A stretch of DNA of 64,000 nt from Flammeovirgaceae bacterium SG7u.111 (GTDB lineage: Bacteria; Bacteroidota; Bacteroidia; Cytophagales; Flammeovirgaceae). Both the position numbers and the translations under genes were made by a program. Location: assembly GCA_034044135.1 (NCBI GenBank), contig CP139021.1:1627635-1691634 (forward strand), given 5' to 3'. This document shows, piece by piece, positions 16,875 through 24,763 of the stretch; positions within the stretch are counted from its first letter, which is position 1, and every line of letters starts with the position of its first letter. The notes beneath the pieces were generated by a model, which worked only from the letters and a program-made list of their open reading frames with translations, made no database searches and was not told the DNA's origin.

Positions 16875-19334
16875 ATGAAAACTATACTACTATTCACATT
16901 ACTACTCATGGCTAGCCCGAGTCTTTTTGGGCAATATGGAACCCTAACAGGGAAAGTCATTAATCAAAAAGGGCAGCCTGTCGCATTTGCCAATGTATAT
17001 TTGGAAGGAAGAACTTCGGGATCTTCAACCGATGATGAAGGGAAATTCATTATCAAAAACGTAACTACTGGGAAGCAAACGGTGTTAGTCAGTGCCATTG
17101 GCTACCAAGGAGCAAAGCAAGTTGTAGCAATCAGTGCAGGTCAAACGACTACAATCGACTTCTCCATCGTAGCAGATGCCCGGTATTTGCAATCTGTTGA
17201 AATCATTGGCAGGGATGAAACCAGTTATAAAAATACTCGCTCATTTATTGGAACAAAGTCAGGTACAGCACTGATCGATGTCCCTCAATCCATTGGTTAT
17301 GTTACCAAAGAGCTGGCCTTAGACCAAGGAGCTTTTCGGGTAAATGATGTGGTGAAAAATATAAGCGGGGTAAATCAATTTTCTTTTTATAATGACATAA
17401 CAATACGAGGACATCGGATTCAGGGCCAAAGAAGTTCGGGGAATTTGACGAATGGAATGAGGGCTTTTACCAGTTTTTGGAAGCAACAGCTTATTCCGCA
17501 CATAGAGCGGGTAGAGGTAATGAAAGGACCAGCTTCGGCACTTTTCGGAAATGCTTCGGCTGGAGGAACCATCAATCGTGTGACCAAAAAGCCACTGGCT
17601 GAGCAAAGGCAATCCATCAGCGCAACGGTAGGAAGTTTCAATACTTTCAGAACCCTAGCGGATTTTACGGGGGCAATGACGGAGGATAAAACCTTACTTT
17701 ACCGCCTCAACCTTGGCTACGAAAATTCGGGCAGTTTCAGGGATTTGCAATACGATAAAAACCTCGTAGTTGCCCCTTCTTTCTCTTTCTTACCTACCGA
17801 AAAAACACGATTGAACATAGACTTGGTATATCAGGGTTCGGATGGTAGGCTGGATCGGGGGCAGGCAGTTTTTGGTGATGGTGATTTGTATTCAGCACCT
17901 ATTTCTAAGTCGCTCAGCGCTATGAACGATTACCTCAAAGAGGAAAATGTGAATGTCACAGTTTCTCTCAACCACAAGTTCTCTGACAAGCTGAGTTTCA
18001 ACAGCATTTACATGCGTTCTAGCTACCGAGAAGATTTGCAAGAGCATAGAACTGCCAACACGTTTGCCTCGTTGGGCGATGGTAGCCGCGATCCAGAAAA
18101 GGTAGAAATGAGGGTGTTTATCAGAGAAAGAAAATGGAACAACGATAACTTTAATAACTATTTTAACTATAACTTCAACATTGGGAGAGTTGAAAACAGC
18201 TTGCTCGTTGGCTGGGATTACTTCCAACAAGTATTGGAGCCAGGAGGCTCTCAATTAGAAGCAAGGGGATATCTCAACGCAGATAAAACAGGGGCGATCA
18301 ACTCTTTTGATGCAAGTAAGCCAGAAAATTATGCGCTAGATTCTGACGGTAATCCTATTCCCAATGTACCGCATTTTGACCTGACCGACCCATTTGCCAA
18401 CCAGATAAGAGAGCTGTCGAAGTACTTTTATACCACACGAATTTATGCTCAAAGCAAGCTTTATTCGAATGGTATTTACATTCAGAACCAAGTAAAAATT
18501 GGCAAATTGCAAGTATTGCTTGGTTTGAGGCAAGAGTTCTACAACGATGTGCTTAATTTCAAGTCTGAACAAGAAGAATCTGTAGAACAAGATGCGCTTA
18601 TCCCAAGGTTAGGTTTAGTTTATTCGCTCACCCCACAACTCAATGTGTACGGTACTTGGGTGAGAGGATTCCAGCCACAAACAGCTAGTGTGGTAAATGA
18701 CCCGAATGCGGGTGGTCCTTTCGACCCGCTCACCAGTGAACTTTTTGAAGCTGGGTTAAAGTCAGAGTGGTTTGAGGGAAAATTAAGTACGAGCATGGCA
18801 ATCTTCCATCTTACCGACAATGGAGCGCTGTACCCAGCAAATGATCCTAATAATGCTGATTTACAAGTGCAAATTGGTGAAGAAGTATCCAAAGGAGTCG
18901 AGCTTGATATAGCTGGAAGTATTTTGCCCAATTGGAGTGTAGTGGCTAGTTACTCATTCAACGATGCCACCATTACCCAAAGCGATACTGAAACGGAAAT
19001 TGGCAGGCAAAAGCCAAACGCACCGAAGCATACAGCCAACATTTGGACCAAATATATCTTCGGCAAAGGTTCATTGAGAGGACTTGGTTTTGGACTGGGA
19101 GCCAACTATGTGGACGAGCGTTATGGATCCATCGTAAGTACCGATACACCTCCCGTGTTTCCAAGTTATCAACTAGTGGATGCTGCCGTGTACTACAAAC
19201 TGGAGAAGTTTCAGGTACAGCTAAACATCAATAATGTATTTGACAAAACCCATTGGGTAGGAGGTTACGATTACCTTAGGGCATTTCCGGGTTCGCCCCG
19301 AAATGTAATGACTACGATTGCGTATACTTTTTAA
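16875..19334 (+). CDS. TonB-dependent siderophore receptor (FhuE/FpvA-like)
   Basis: Outer-membrane ferri-siderophore transporter, 819 residues from ATG 16875, where a clean signal peptide begins (TILLFTLLLMASPSLFG). The open frame extends 97 codons further upstream, but that part spans the promoter and is not protein-like. Domains: carboxypeptidase-regulatory-like sandwich at about 20-105; plug at about 120-235 with LIDVPQSIGYVTKELALDQ and VEVMKGPASALFGNASAGG, both typical of the siderophore-receptor subfamily; then a 22-strand-type barrel ending VMTTIAYTF. The following PepSY protein suggests import coupled to ferric-siderophore reduction. The siderophore is probably hydroxamate- or citrate-like by family, but this cannot be read from sequence. 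Confidence 0.95.
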   Translation: MKTILLFTLLLMASPSLFGQYGTLTGKVINQKGQPVAFANVYLEGRTSGSSTDDEGKFIIKNVTTGKQTVLVSAIGYQGAKQVVAISAGQTTTIDFSIVADARYLQSVEIIGRDETSYKNTRSFIGTKSGTALIDVPQSIGYVTKELALDQGAFRVNDVVKNISGVNQFSFYNDITIRGHRIQGQRSSGNLTNGMRAFTSFWKQQLIPHIERVEVMKGPASALFGNASAGGTINRVTKKPLAEQRQSISATVGSFNTFRTLADFTGAMTEDKTLLYRLNLGYENSGSFRDLQYDKNLVVAPSFSFLPTEKTRLNIDLVYQGSDGRLDRGQAVFGDGDLYSAPISKSLSAMNDYLKEENVNVTVSLNHKFSDKLSFNSIYMRSSYREDLQEHRTANTFASLGDGSRDPEKVEMRVFIRERKWNNDNFNNYFNYNFNIGRVENSLLVGWDYFQQVLEPGGSQLEARGYLNADKTGAINSFDASKPENYALDSDGNPIPNVPHFDLTDPFANQIRELSKYFYTTRIYAQSKLYSNGIYIQNQVKIGKLQVLLGLRQEFYNDVLNFKSEQEESVEQDALIPRLGLVYSLTPQLNVYGTWVRGFQPQTASVVNDPNAGGPFDPLTSELFEAGLKSEWFEGKLSTSMAIFHLTDNGALYPANDPNNADLQVQIGEEVSKGVELDIAGSILPNWSVVASYSFNDATITQSDTETEIGRQKPNAPKHTANIWTKYIFGKGSLRGLGFGLGANYVDERYGSIVSTDTPPVFPSYQLVDAAVYYKLEKFQVQLNINNVFDKTHWVGGYDYLRAFPGSPRNVMTTIAYTF

Positions 19335-19396
19335 AGGGTTTTCTCTAACATTTTTTGATTCCTTTTTGAGTTAACGCTCACTTTTGAATGGTTGCA

Positions 19397-19536
19397 GGTT
19401 GCTTGTTTCTCGTTACTGGATAATTAAAACTAGATTAAAAAATCTTGGTAATTGGTTTGTACAAATTGTTTATCAGTGTTTTTACAATGAATTTTCTTTG
19501 ATTTTTTCAGCAGCCAGTAATTAGAAACAAGCAACC
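19397..19536. repeat. 140-bp element with 23-bp terminal inverted repeats
   Basis: Two 23-bp arms (19397-19419 and 19514-19536) are inverted copies differing at two positions. The left arm starts GGTTGCTTGTTTCT and the right arm ends AGAAACAAGCAACC. The interior is AT-rich with no ORF. It fills most of the gap between the siderophore receptor and the PepSY gene. Size and layout suit a MITE-like element or a long hairpin; no target-site duplication is obvious. Related GTTGCT/AGTAACTAG words recur at about 21883-21940. Confidence 0.55.
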
Positions 19537-19583
19537 GTAGTCATATAAACTTTCTAGCATTTTACCCAAATAACAAATCAATA

Positions 19584-20900
19584 ATGAACAACAAATTGTT
19601 GTGGAAAATCCATAGCTGGGTAGGGCTTTACTCAGGAGTGATCATTGCCTTTTTGAGCCTGACGGGAGCGGTTGCTCTTTTTAGGGATGAAATAGACTTG
19701 GGCATCAATCCGTACTTGCGCAAAGTGGAGATCAGCGGGGAAAAGGTGAACATGACCGAAGTGGTTGAAAGGGAAATTGCTGCTCATCCAGACTTGGCTT
19801 TGTTCGAAGTGGAGTTGCCAAAAGTTGAAAATGGTACTTGGAACATCCGTTTCTTTGCCAAAGAAAAAAGCCGTTTATTTCCCATATTTTGGGAAGTTTT
19901 TGTAGATCCCTACACAGGCGATGTCCTTGGCGAACGGAATTATTACACTTCCTTTTACTATTACCTGCGCAACCTCCATGTGCGGTTTTATGAGAACTTT
20001 TACGGTCGGCAAATTGTCGGCTTAGCCGGAATTGCCCTGCTCATTTCCACCATCACGGGTTTCCTTATTTATGGGAAATTCATGAAAAACCGCTCTTTTT
20101 GGTCAATAAGAAGAAAGAACCTACGGATGATGCAAGCCGATCTTCACAAGCTCATCGGCATCACCGCACTAGCGTTCAATTTAGTAATTGCGATCACCGG
20201 TAGCTGGCTCGGGCTTCAACCGTACCTCCAAAAATGGCTGGATATCGAACGCCCCAACTCCTATAAAGTAGCAGAAAAACCATTGGACAAGGCAAGTGAT
20301 CTGGCTTATTCTTTTGATTACGATGCTGTGTTGGAAGCGACCAAGGCAAGCTTTCCCGAATTAGTTCCAACCCGAATTCGTCCTTCTACCAATGGCGAGC
20401 GGACTATAAAAGTACTGGGTGATGTGCCCGGCAAAATCCAAGAACGATTCAGCAACACTCTTGTGTTCGACAAAGCTGATTTCCGGCAACTTTTCAAGTA
20501 CGATATCTCCGAAGGAAGTTTTGGGGGCAAACTTTTTTACATTCAAGAGCCGCTGCATTTTGGTGATTTTGGGGGGATTTGGCTAAAAGTTTTCTACTGC
20601 TTTTTTGCCCTCACTTCGGGCTTCCTTTCCCTCAGCGGCTTTATCATCTACCTGAAGAGAACCGAGAAGAAACGGAAAGAGAAGCCAAGCTTTGTAGAGC
20701 TAAAGCCCCTTTTGCTCCGCTGGTCGGCTGGGATGTTGGTTTTTTGTGCGATAGTTTTTGCCCTTCACGCTGTGTGGGGAATTGGAATAGCCTCGCTGGT
20801 AGTCGTGGTCACTTTTTATAGCTTGCTGGTGGGCTACCTTGTAAAAGCAGGCTGGTTGTGGGGAAAGAAGAAGTTGGGGAGGGAAAAAGCATTGGCGTGA
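19584..20900 (+). CDS. PepSY-associated transmembrane protein (putative siderophore reductase)
   Basis: Inner-membrane PepSY_TM protein, 438 residues. An N-terminal helix follows LLWKIHSWVGLYSGVI, the conserved family opening with a His near the membrane. PepSY-like periplasmic segments follow, then a central helix pair (NLHVRFYENFYGRQIVGLAGI and LHKLIGITALAFNLVIAITGSW) and three more helices after residue 335. Histidines in RNLHVRF, DLHKLIG and EPLHFGDFGG are positioned like heme or redox ligands in FoxB/PiuB-type proteins. Lying right after a siderophore receptor, it most likely reduces or helps release iron from the imported siderophore. Its stop is 3 bp from the stop of the converging cbiB gene. 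Confidence 0.87.
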   Translation: MNNKLLWKIHSWVGLYSGVIIAFLSLTGAVALFRDEIDLGINPYLRKVEISGEKVNMTEVVEREIAAHPDLALFEVELPKVENGTWNIRFFAKEKSRLFPIFWEVFVDPYTGDVLGERNYYTSFYYYLRNLHVRFYENFYGRQIVGLAGIALLISTITGFLIYGKFMKNRSFWSIRRKNLRMMQADLHKLIGITALAFNLVIAITGSWLGLQPYLQKWLDIERPNSYKVAEKPLDKASDLAYSFDYDAVLEATKASFPELVPTRIRPSTNGERTIKVLGDVPGKIQERFSNTLVFDKADFRQLFKYDISEGSFGGKLFYIQEPLHFGDFGGIWLKVFYCFFALTSGFLSLSGFIIYLKRTEKKRKEKPSFVELKPLLLRWSAGMLVFCAIVFALHAVWGIGIASLVVVVTFYSLLVGYLVKAGWLWGKKKLGREKALA

Positions 20901-20903
20901 TAA

Positions 20904-21842
20904 TTATACTACCAACCCCATAGCCACTGAAATCAACACCATCATCGCTAAGGTAGTGCCGTGGTTGATACGTGCTACTTTTTTGATTTCTTGATGGGAG
21001 ATTTCCCGATCGTTTGTGCCTATAAAAGGCTTGGGAACTAGCTGGCCGTGGTAGTAATTGGGCCCACCAAATTGGCAATCTAAAATGCCTGCAAGAGCAG
21101 CTTCGGGGTAGCCTGCATTGGGGCTTTTGTGCAGCCGAGCATATTTTTTTACGAAAACCAACCCTCGCTTTTGCCAGCTCACCAAAATCATGAGCGTAGC
21201 CGTGATACGGGCAGGAAAAAAGTTGGCGAGGTCATCGGTGCGGGCCGCTACTTTTCCAAAAAGCTCGAAGCGTTCGTTGCGATAGCCCAGCATGGAGTCC
21301 ATGGTGCTTATCATCTTGAATGCCATGAGAGCAGGCACGCCGCCCAGTAGGTAGAAAAATAGCGGGGCTATTACCCCATCGCTCAGGTTTTCGGAGAGGG
21401 ATTCGAATACGGCGATGCGGATTTGCTTAGGGCTGAGTTTGTCCGTTTCTCTTCCCACAATCCAGCTCAGTCGCTTGCGTCCCGCATCCAAGCCTTGCTT
21501 TTCCAAGGTATCAAAAACCTCTTTCCCTTCCTGCAAAAGGCTTTTATTGGCTAAGCCAAAAAACACAAAAACGCTGTTGAACACCAAAGCAAGTACCGGG
21601 TGGAGTTGGTACAGCCAATATTCGGCTTGGAAGAAAATTAGGAAGGTGACGATGATAAGGGAAATAGCCAAAAATGCCCCTTTCACCAAGCGAAACCTTC
21701 TTTGGTTGAGCAGCTGCTCGCCTTTGGAAATACACCAGCCAAACCAGCGGACGGGGTGGGGGAAGTTGCGCGGATCGCCCAACAGTAAGTCCAAAAAATA
21801 ACCAACCCACAAGGGGATAAGTACGGTTAAAAGGTCATCCAT
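20904..21842 (-). CDS. cbiB: adenosylcobinamide-phosphate synthase
   Basis: Polytopic membrane enzyme, 312 residues, that attaches aminopropanol phosphate to adenosylcobyric acid in cobalamin synthesis. Family signatures are the N-terminal helix ending YFLDLLLGDPRNFPHPVRWFG (the GDP...HPVR signature), SENLSDGVIAPLFFYLLGG, MDSMLGYRNERFELFGKVAARTDDLANFFPARIT, and the C-terminal SPNAGYPEAALAGILDCQFGGPNYY. All are intact. It lies downstream of aguB-aguA on the same strand after a 103-bp gap, so co-transcription is possible but not functionally required. It ends 3 bp from the converging PepSY gene. Together with the CobD-like gene at 5251 it supplies and uses the aminopropanol arm. Confidence 0.95.
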   Translation of the reverse strand: MDDLLTVLIPLWVGYFLDLLLGDPRNFPHPVRWFGWCISKGEQLLNQRRFRLVKGAFLAISLIIVTFLIFFQAEYWLYQLHPVLALVFNSVFVFFGLANKSLLQEGKEVFDTLEKQGLDAGRKRLSWIVGRETDKLSPKQIRIAVFESLSENLSDGVIAPLFFYLLGGVPALMAFKMISTMDSMLGYRNERFELFGKVAARTDDLANFFPARITATLMILVSWQKRGLVFVKKYARLHKSPNAGYPEAALAGILDCQFGGPNYYHGQLVPKPFIGTNDREISHQEIKKVARINHGTTLAMMVLISVAMGLVV

Positions 21843-21874
21843 GTTTTTACGTAACTAGGTTTTATCCCATTCTA

Positions 21875-21942
21875 CTTATGATTGGTTGCTAGTTCCTAGT
21901 TGAGATATGTACAAAAACCAGCAACCAGTAACTAGCACCCAG
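21875..21942. repeat. degenerate GTTGCT/AGTAAC intergenic repeat
   Basis: Short words GGTTGCTAGTT and GCAACCAGTAACTAG occur in opposite orientation around an AT-rich centre, between cbiB and aguA. The vocabulary matches the inverted-repeat element at 19397-19536, but the pairing is imperfect. Confidence 0.35.
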
Positions 21943-21945
21943 CAC

Positions 21946-22986
21946 TCACACCGCAGGCTCTTGTTGGCTGAGGCAATGGAAGCTACCCAACCCCCAAATG
22001 ATATCTGTTGAATCTATTCCCACTACATCCCTGTCTTTAAAACAACTGGCAAGAATTTCCAAGGCAATTTCATCTTGTTTGCAGTTGAAGGTAGGCACTA
22101 TCACCGAAGCATTGGCTATGTAAAAGTTAGCGTAGGAAGCTGGCAAACGTTGCCCTTCATACGTTACGGCATCGGGCATGGGAAGCTCTATGATTTCGAG
22201 TTGCTTTCCTTTCTTTAGGCGCATCTGCTTAAGCAGGGCAAGGTTATCTTGCAAGGGCTGATAGTTCTCGTCCCCTTTGTCGTGTTCCACCACCGTTACC
22301 ACCGTATCGGAAGCTACAAAACGGGTAATGTCATCGATGTGCCCGTCCGTATCGTCGCCCACTATTCCTTCTCCTAGCCAGAGGATTTGCTCTACATTAT
22401 AATAGTCGCAAAGTAATTTTTCAATTTGGAACCTACTTAGCTGGGGGTTTCGGTTCTTGTTTAGCAAGCAAGAGGTGGTAGTGAGCAATGCTCCATCTCC
22501 GTTGAAATCAACCGATCCTCCTTCCATGATAATTTTCGGCTCAAACATGGGAAAGCGAAAGGCTTCGGCAACACGCATAGGTATTTCATTGTCGAGGTCG
22601 AAAGGGGGATATTTCCCGCCCCAAGCATTGTGCCCCCAGTTTACTATCGCCTTTGGGTTCTCCGCTGTTGGGTTTATCACAAACGCAGGCCCATGATCGC
22701 GACACCAAGCATCATTAGTTGGGTGGTGGAAAAACTGGATTTTATCCAAAGGGGCGTTTATTTTTTCAAGTTCCGCCATGGCAGTTCTTCTCATGGCTTC
22801 GCTGGTTACGTTTATTCGCACAAATTCCCCTCTTGTCAGCTCTTTTATAAACTGATAATAGCTTGGGAAAATAGCATCTATTTTTCCGGGAAACGACTCT
22901 CGGTTGTGAGGAAAGCTGAGCCATGTAGCCTCATGTTTTTCCCATTCGGCAGGGAAGCGGTAGCCTAATTGTCTGGGTGTTCTCAT
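21946..22986 (-). CDS. aguA: agmatine deiminase
   Basis: Guanidino-group-modifying enzyme of the agmatine/peptidylarginine deiminase family, 346 residues. It hydrolyses agmatine to N-carbamoylputrescine and ammonia. Visible motifs are WCRDHGPAFV (about 94-103), MEGGSVDFNGDG (about 154-165), VGDDTDGHIDD (catalytic His about 216) and the C-terminal GLGSFHCLSQQEP with the nucleophilic Cys at about 338. Its first 4 bp overlap the end of the upstream carbamoylputrescine amidase gene, the next enzyme of the pathway, which strongly supports the assignment and co-translation. Start ATG 22986 is fixed by that overlap. Confidence 0.96.
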   Translation of the reverse strand: MRTPRQLGYRFPAEWEKHEATWLSFPHNRESFPGKIDAIFPSYYQFIKELTRGEFVRINVTSEAMRRTAMAELEKINAPLDKIQFFHHPTNDAWCRDHGPAFVINPTAENPKAIVNWGHNAWGGKYPPFDLDNEIPMRVAEAFRFPMFEPKIIMEGGSVDFNGDGALLTTTSCLLNKNRNPQLSRFQIEKLLCDYYNVEQILWLGEGIVGDDTDGHIDDITRFVASDTVVTVVEHDKGDENYQPLQDNLALLKQMRLKKGKQLEIIELPMPDAVTYEGQRLPASYANFYIANASVIVPTFNCKQDEIALEILASCFKDRDVVGIDSTDIIWGLGSFHCLSQQEPAV

Positions 22987-23855
22987 TCGTCGATCAGCCT
23001 TTTGGTAATAGGTTGGTACGAGTCAATTCGCCTGTCGCGCAAGAAAGGCCAATGAACTCGGTACGTGTCTGTTTTAGTTAAATCAAGCTCTTGTACATGT
23101 AGTTCTTCTTTGTCGTGAGCGGCTTTGTAGAGCAACTTGCCAAAAGGGTTGGAAATAAATGAGCCTCCCCAAAAGCCTAAGTGTCCTTCTTTGCCCACAC
23201 GGTTCACTGAAACTACATGCACTCCATTGGCCACGGCATGCGAACGTTGGATGGTTTGCCAAGCGTTGTATTGTTCATCGTTTACTTCCTGTTCTTGGCT
23301 GTCTGCCCAGCCGATGGCGGTAGGGTAAAATAAGATTTCCGCACCCATTAGGCTGGTGATCCGCGCCGCTTCCGGATACCATTGGTCCCAACAAATAAGC
23401 ACGCCTATTTTGGCAAACTTAGTATCAAAAACTTTGTAGCCTAAGTCGCCGGGAGTGAAGTAGAATTTCTCGTAAAAACCAGGGTCGTCAGGTATGTGCA
23501 TTTTGCGGTATTTTCCCAGATAAGTACCGTCCGCATCAAGTACGGCAGTGGTATTATGATAGACTCCCTGTGCCCTTTTCTCAAACAAAGAAGCGATAAT
23601 GACCACACCTAGCTTTTTGGCAAGAGCCGAAAACCGATCCGTAGTAGGACCGGGAATGGCTTCTGCCAATGGAAAGTTGTCATAGTCTTCTACATCGCAA
23701 AAGTAAAGGGATGCAAATAGTTCTTGAAGGCAGATGATCTGTGCACCGCCTTTTGCAAGCTCTATTATTTTTTCTTCTGCTTTTTGTATGTTTTGGGCTT
23801 TGTCTTTCACACAAGAAAGCTGTGCCAAGCCCACTTTTACCTTATTTTTTGTCAT
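22983..23855 (-). CDS. aguB: N-carbamoylputrescine amidase
   Basis: Nitrilase-superfamily amidohydrolase, 290 residues, that converts N-carbamoylputrescine to putrescine, CO2 and ammonia. The Glu-Lys-Cys triad is visible as Glu45 (CLQELFAS), Lys118 (GKYRKMHIPDDP) and Cys155 (GVLICWDQWYPEAAR). The segment VNRVGKEG and the ending WPFLRDRRIDSYQ are typical of this subfamily. It is the first gene of the aguB-aguA pair. A putative reverse-strand -7 box TATATTTG lies at 23994-24001, about 140 bp upstream. The pair gives a complete agmatine-to-putrescine route; arginine decarboxylase is not in the window. Confidence 0.96.
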   Translation of the reverse strand: MTKNKVKVGLAQLSCVKDKAQNIQKAEEKIIELAKGGAQIICLQELFASLYFCDVEDYDNFPLAEAIPGPTTDRFSALAKKLGVVIIASLFEKRAQGVYHNTTAVLDADGTYLGKYRKMHIPDDPGFYEKFYFTPGDLGYKVFDTKFAKIGVLICWDQWYPEAARITSLMGAEILFYPTAIGWADSQEQEVNDEQYNAWQTIQRSHAVANGVHVVSVNRVGKEGHLGFWGGSFISNPFGKLLYKAAHDKEELHVQELDLTKTDTYRVHWPFLRDRRIDSYQPITKRLIDE

Positions 23856-24143
23856 GATAGATGTTAAACCAAGCTTATATAAAATATGTCTTGAGAGCAG
23901 TTGCCGCTACTAGTTCATTTTCTCAAAGTAGGCAATTCACTTTTAGGAGATAATGATACCTTTGTTGAAGGGCAGGGCAAGATAAAAAGTTCGCAAATAT
24001 AAATGCAAATTTGAAAGAGGATTAAGTACGGAGCTTCTTTTTTTTAATACTAAACTTCTTTCTGATTATCAGGTTTTTATGTTGTGTTTGATTAAAATTT
24101 GTACCTTAAATTCCTCATTGAGATCTAAAAAAGATAAACCTAC

Positions 24144-24743
24144 ATGTATTCAAAACAAAGAATAATGTTTTCCGCACTGTTCTTTATGGCTGCTATAGTC
24201 CATGGGCAGCAACAACGTAATTGGTTGGTAGAAGAAGCCAGTAATATTACTATTTATGGGACATCAAATGTAGCTGATTTTGCATGTGCCATTGCAAGTA
24301 AAACCGAGAAAGATACGTTGGACATGAGCTTTGAAAGAAGCTCAGAAAAGCTTGTGTTTCAGAAGGCGGAGTTGCGGATAGATGCCGCCAGTTTCGATTG
24401 CCAAAACAGATTGATTACCCAAGATTTTCGCAATACCCTGCAAGTAGATAAGTATCCCGAGATTATCCTCCATTTTATAAGTTTAGATACACCTACAGAG
24501 TCGAATCTTAAAAACCATAAGCTAGATGGAGAAGTGAAAATCACCATTGTAGGCGTATCCAAGTCTTACGAGATCAGGTTTGAGGTGGAAAGGAAAAATG
24601 AAAAGGCTTTTTATTTGGCTGGGAAAAAAAAGGTAAGGTTCAAAGATTTTGGCTTAAAACCGCCTCAAAAGCTTGCCGGTTTGGTAAAAGTGGAAGATGA
24701 ATTAGAAATCGATTTTACCCTATTGCTTAGCTCATTAAACTAA
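24144..24743 (+). CDS. YceI-like periplasmic lipid-binding protein
   Basis: 199 residues. A signal peptide (MFSALFFMAAIVHG) is followed by a YceI-type lipocalin-like beta-barrel, residues about 25-197. Characteristic phrases are ITIYGTSNVADFAC, RLITQDFRNTLQVDKYPEIILHF and GVSKSYEIRFEVE. The family binds polyprenoid or other amphiphilic ligands in the periplasm. Either Met at residue 1 or Met8 could start it; both keep the signal peptide. The next gene, a Tat-type flavoprotein, starts 20 bp downstream, so the two are almost certainly one operon. A shared lipid or quinone-like substrate is an inference from that pairing. Confidence 0.87.
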   Translation: MYSKQRIMFSALFFMAAIVHGQQQRNWLVEEASNITIYGTSNVADFACAIASKTEKDTLDMSFERSSEKLVFQKAELRIDAASFDCQNRLITQDFRNTLQVDKYPEIILHFISLDTPTESNLKNHKLDGEVKITIVGVSKSYEIRFEVERKNEKAFYLAGKKKVRFKDFGLKPPQKLAGLVKVEDELEIDFTLLLSSLN

Positions 24744-24763
24744 TCTTTACTTAACTTTCCCCC

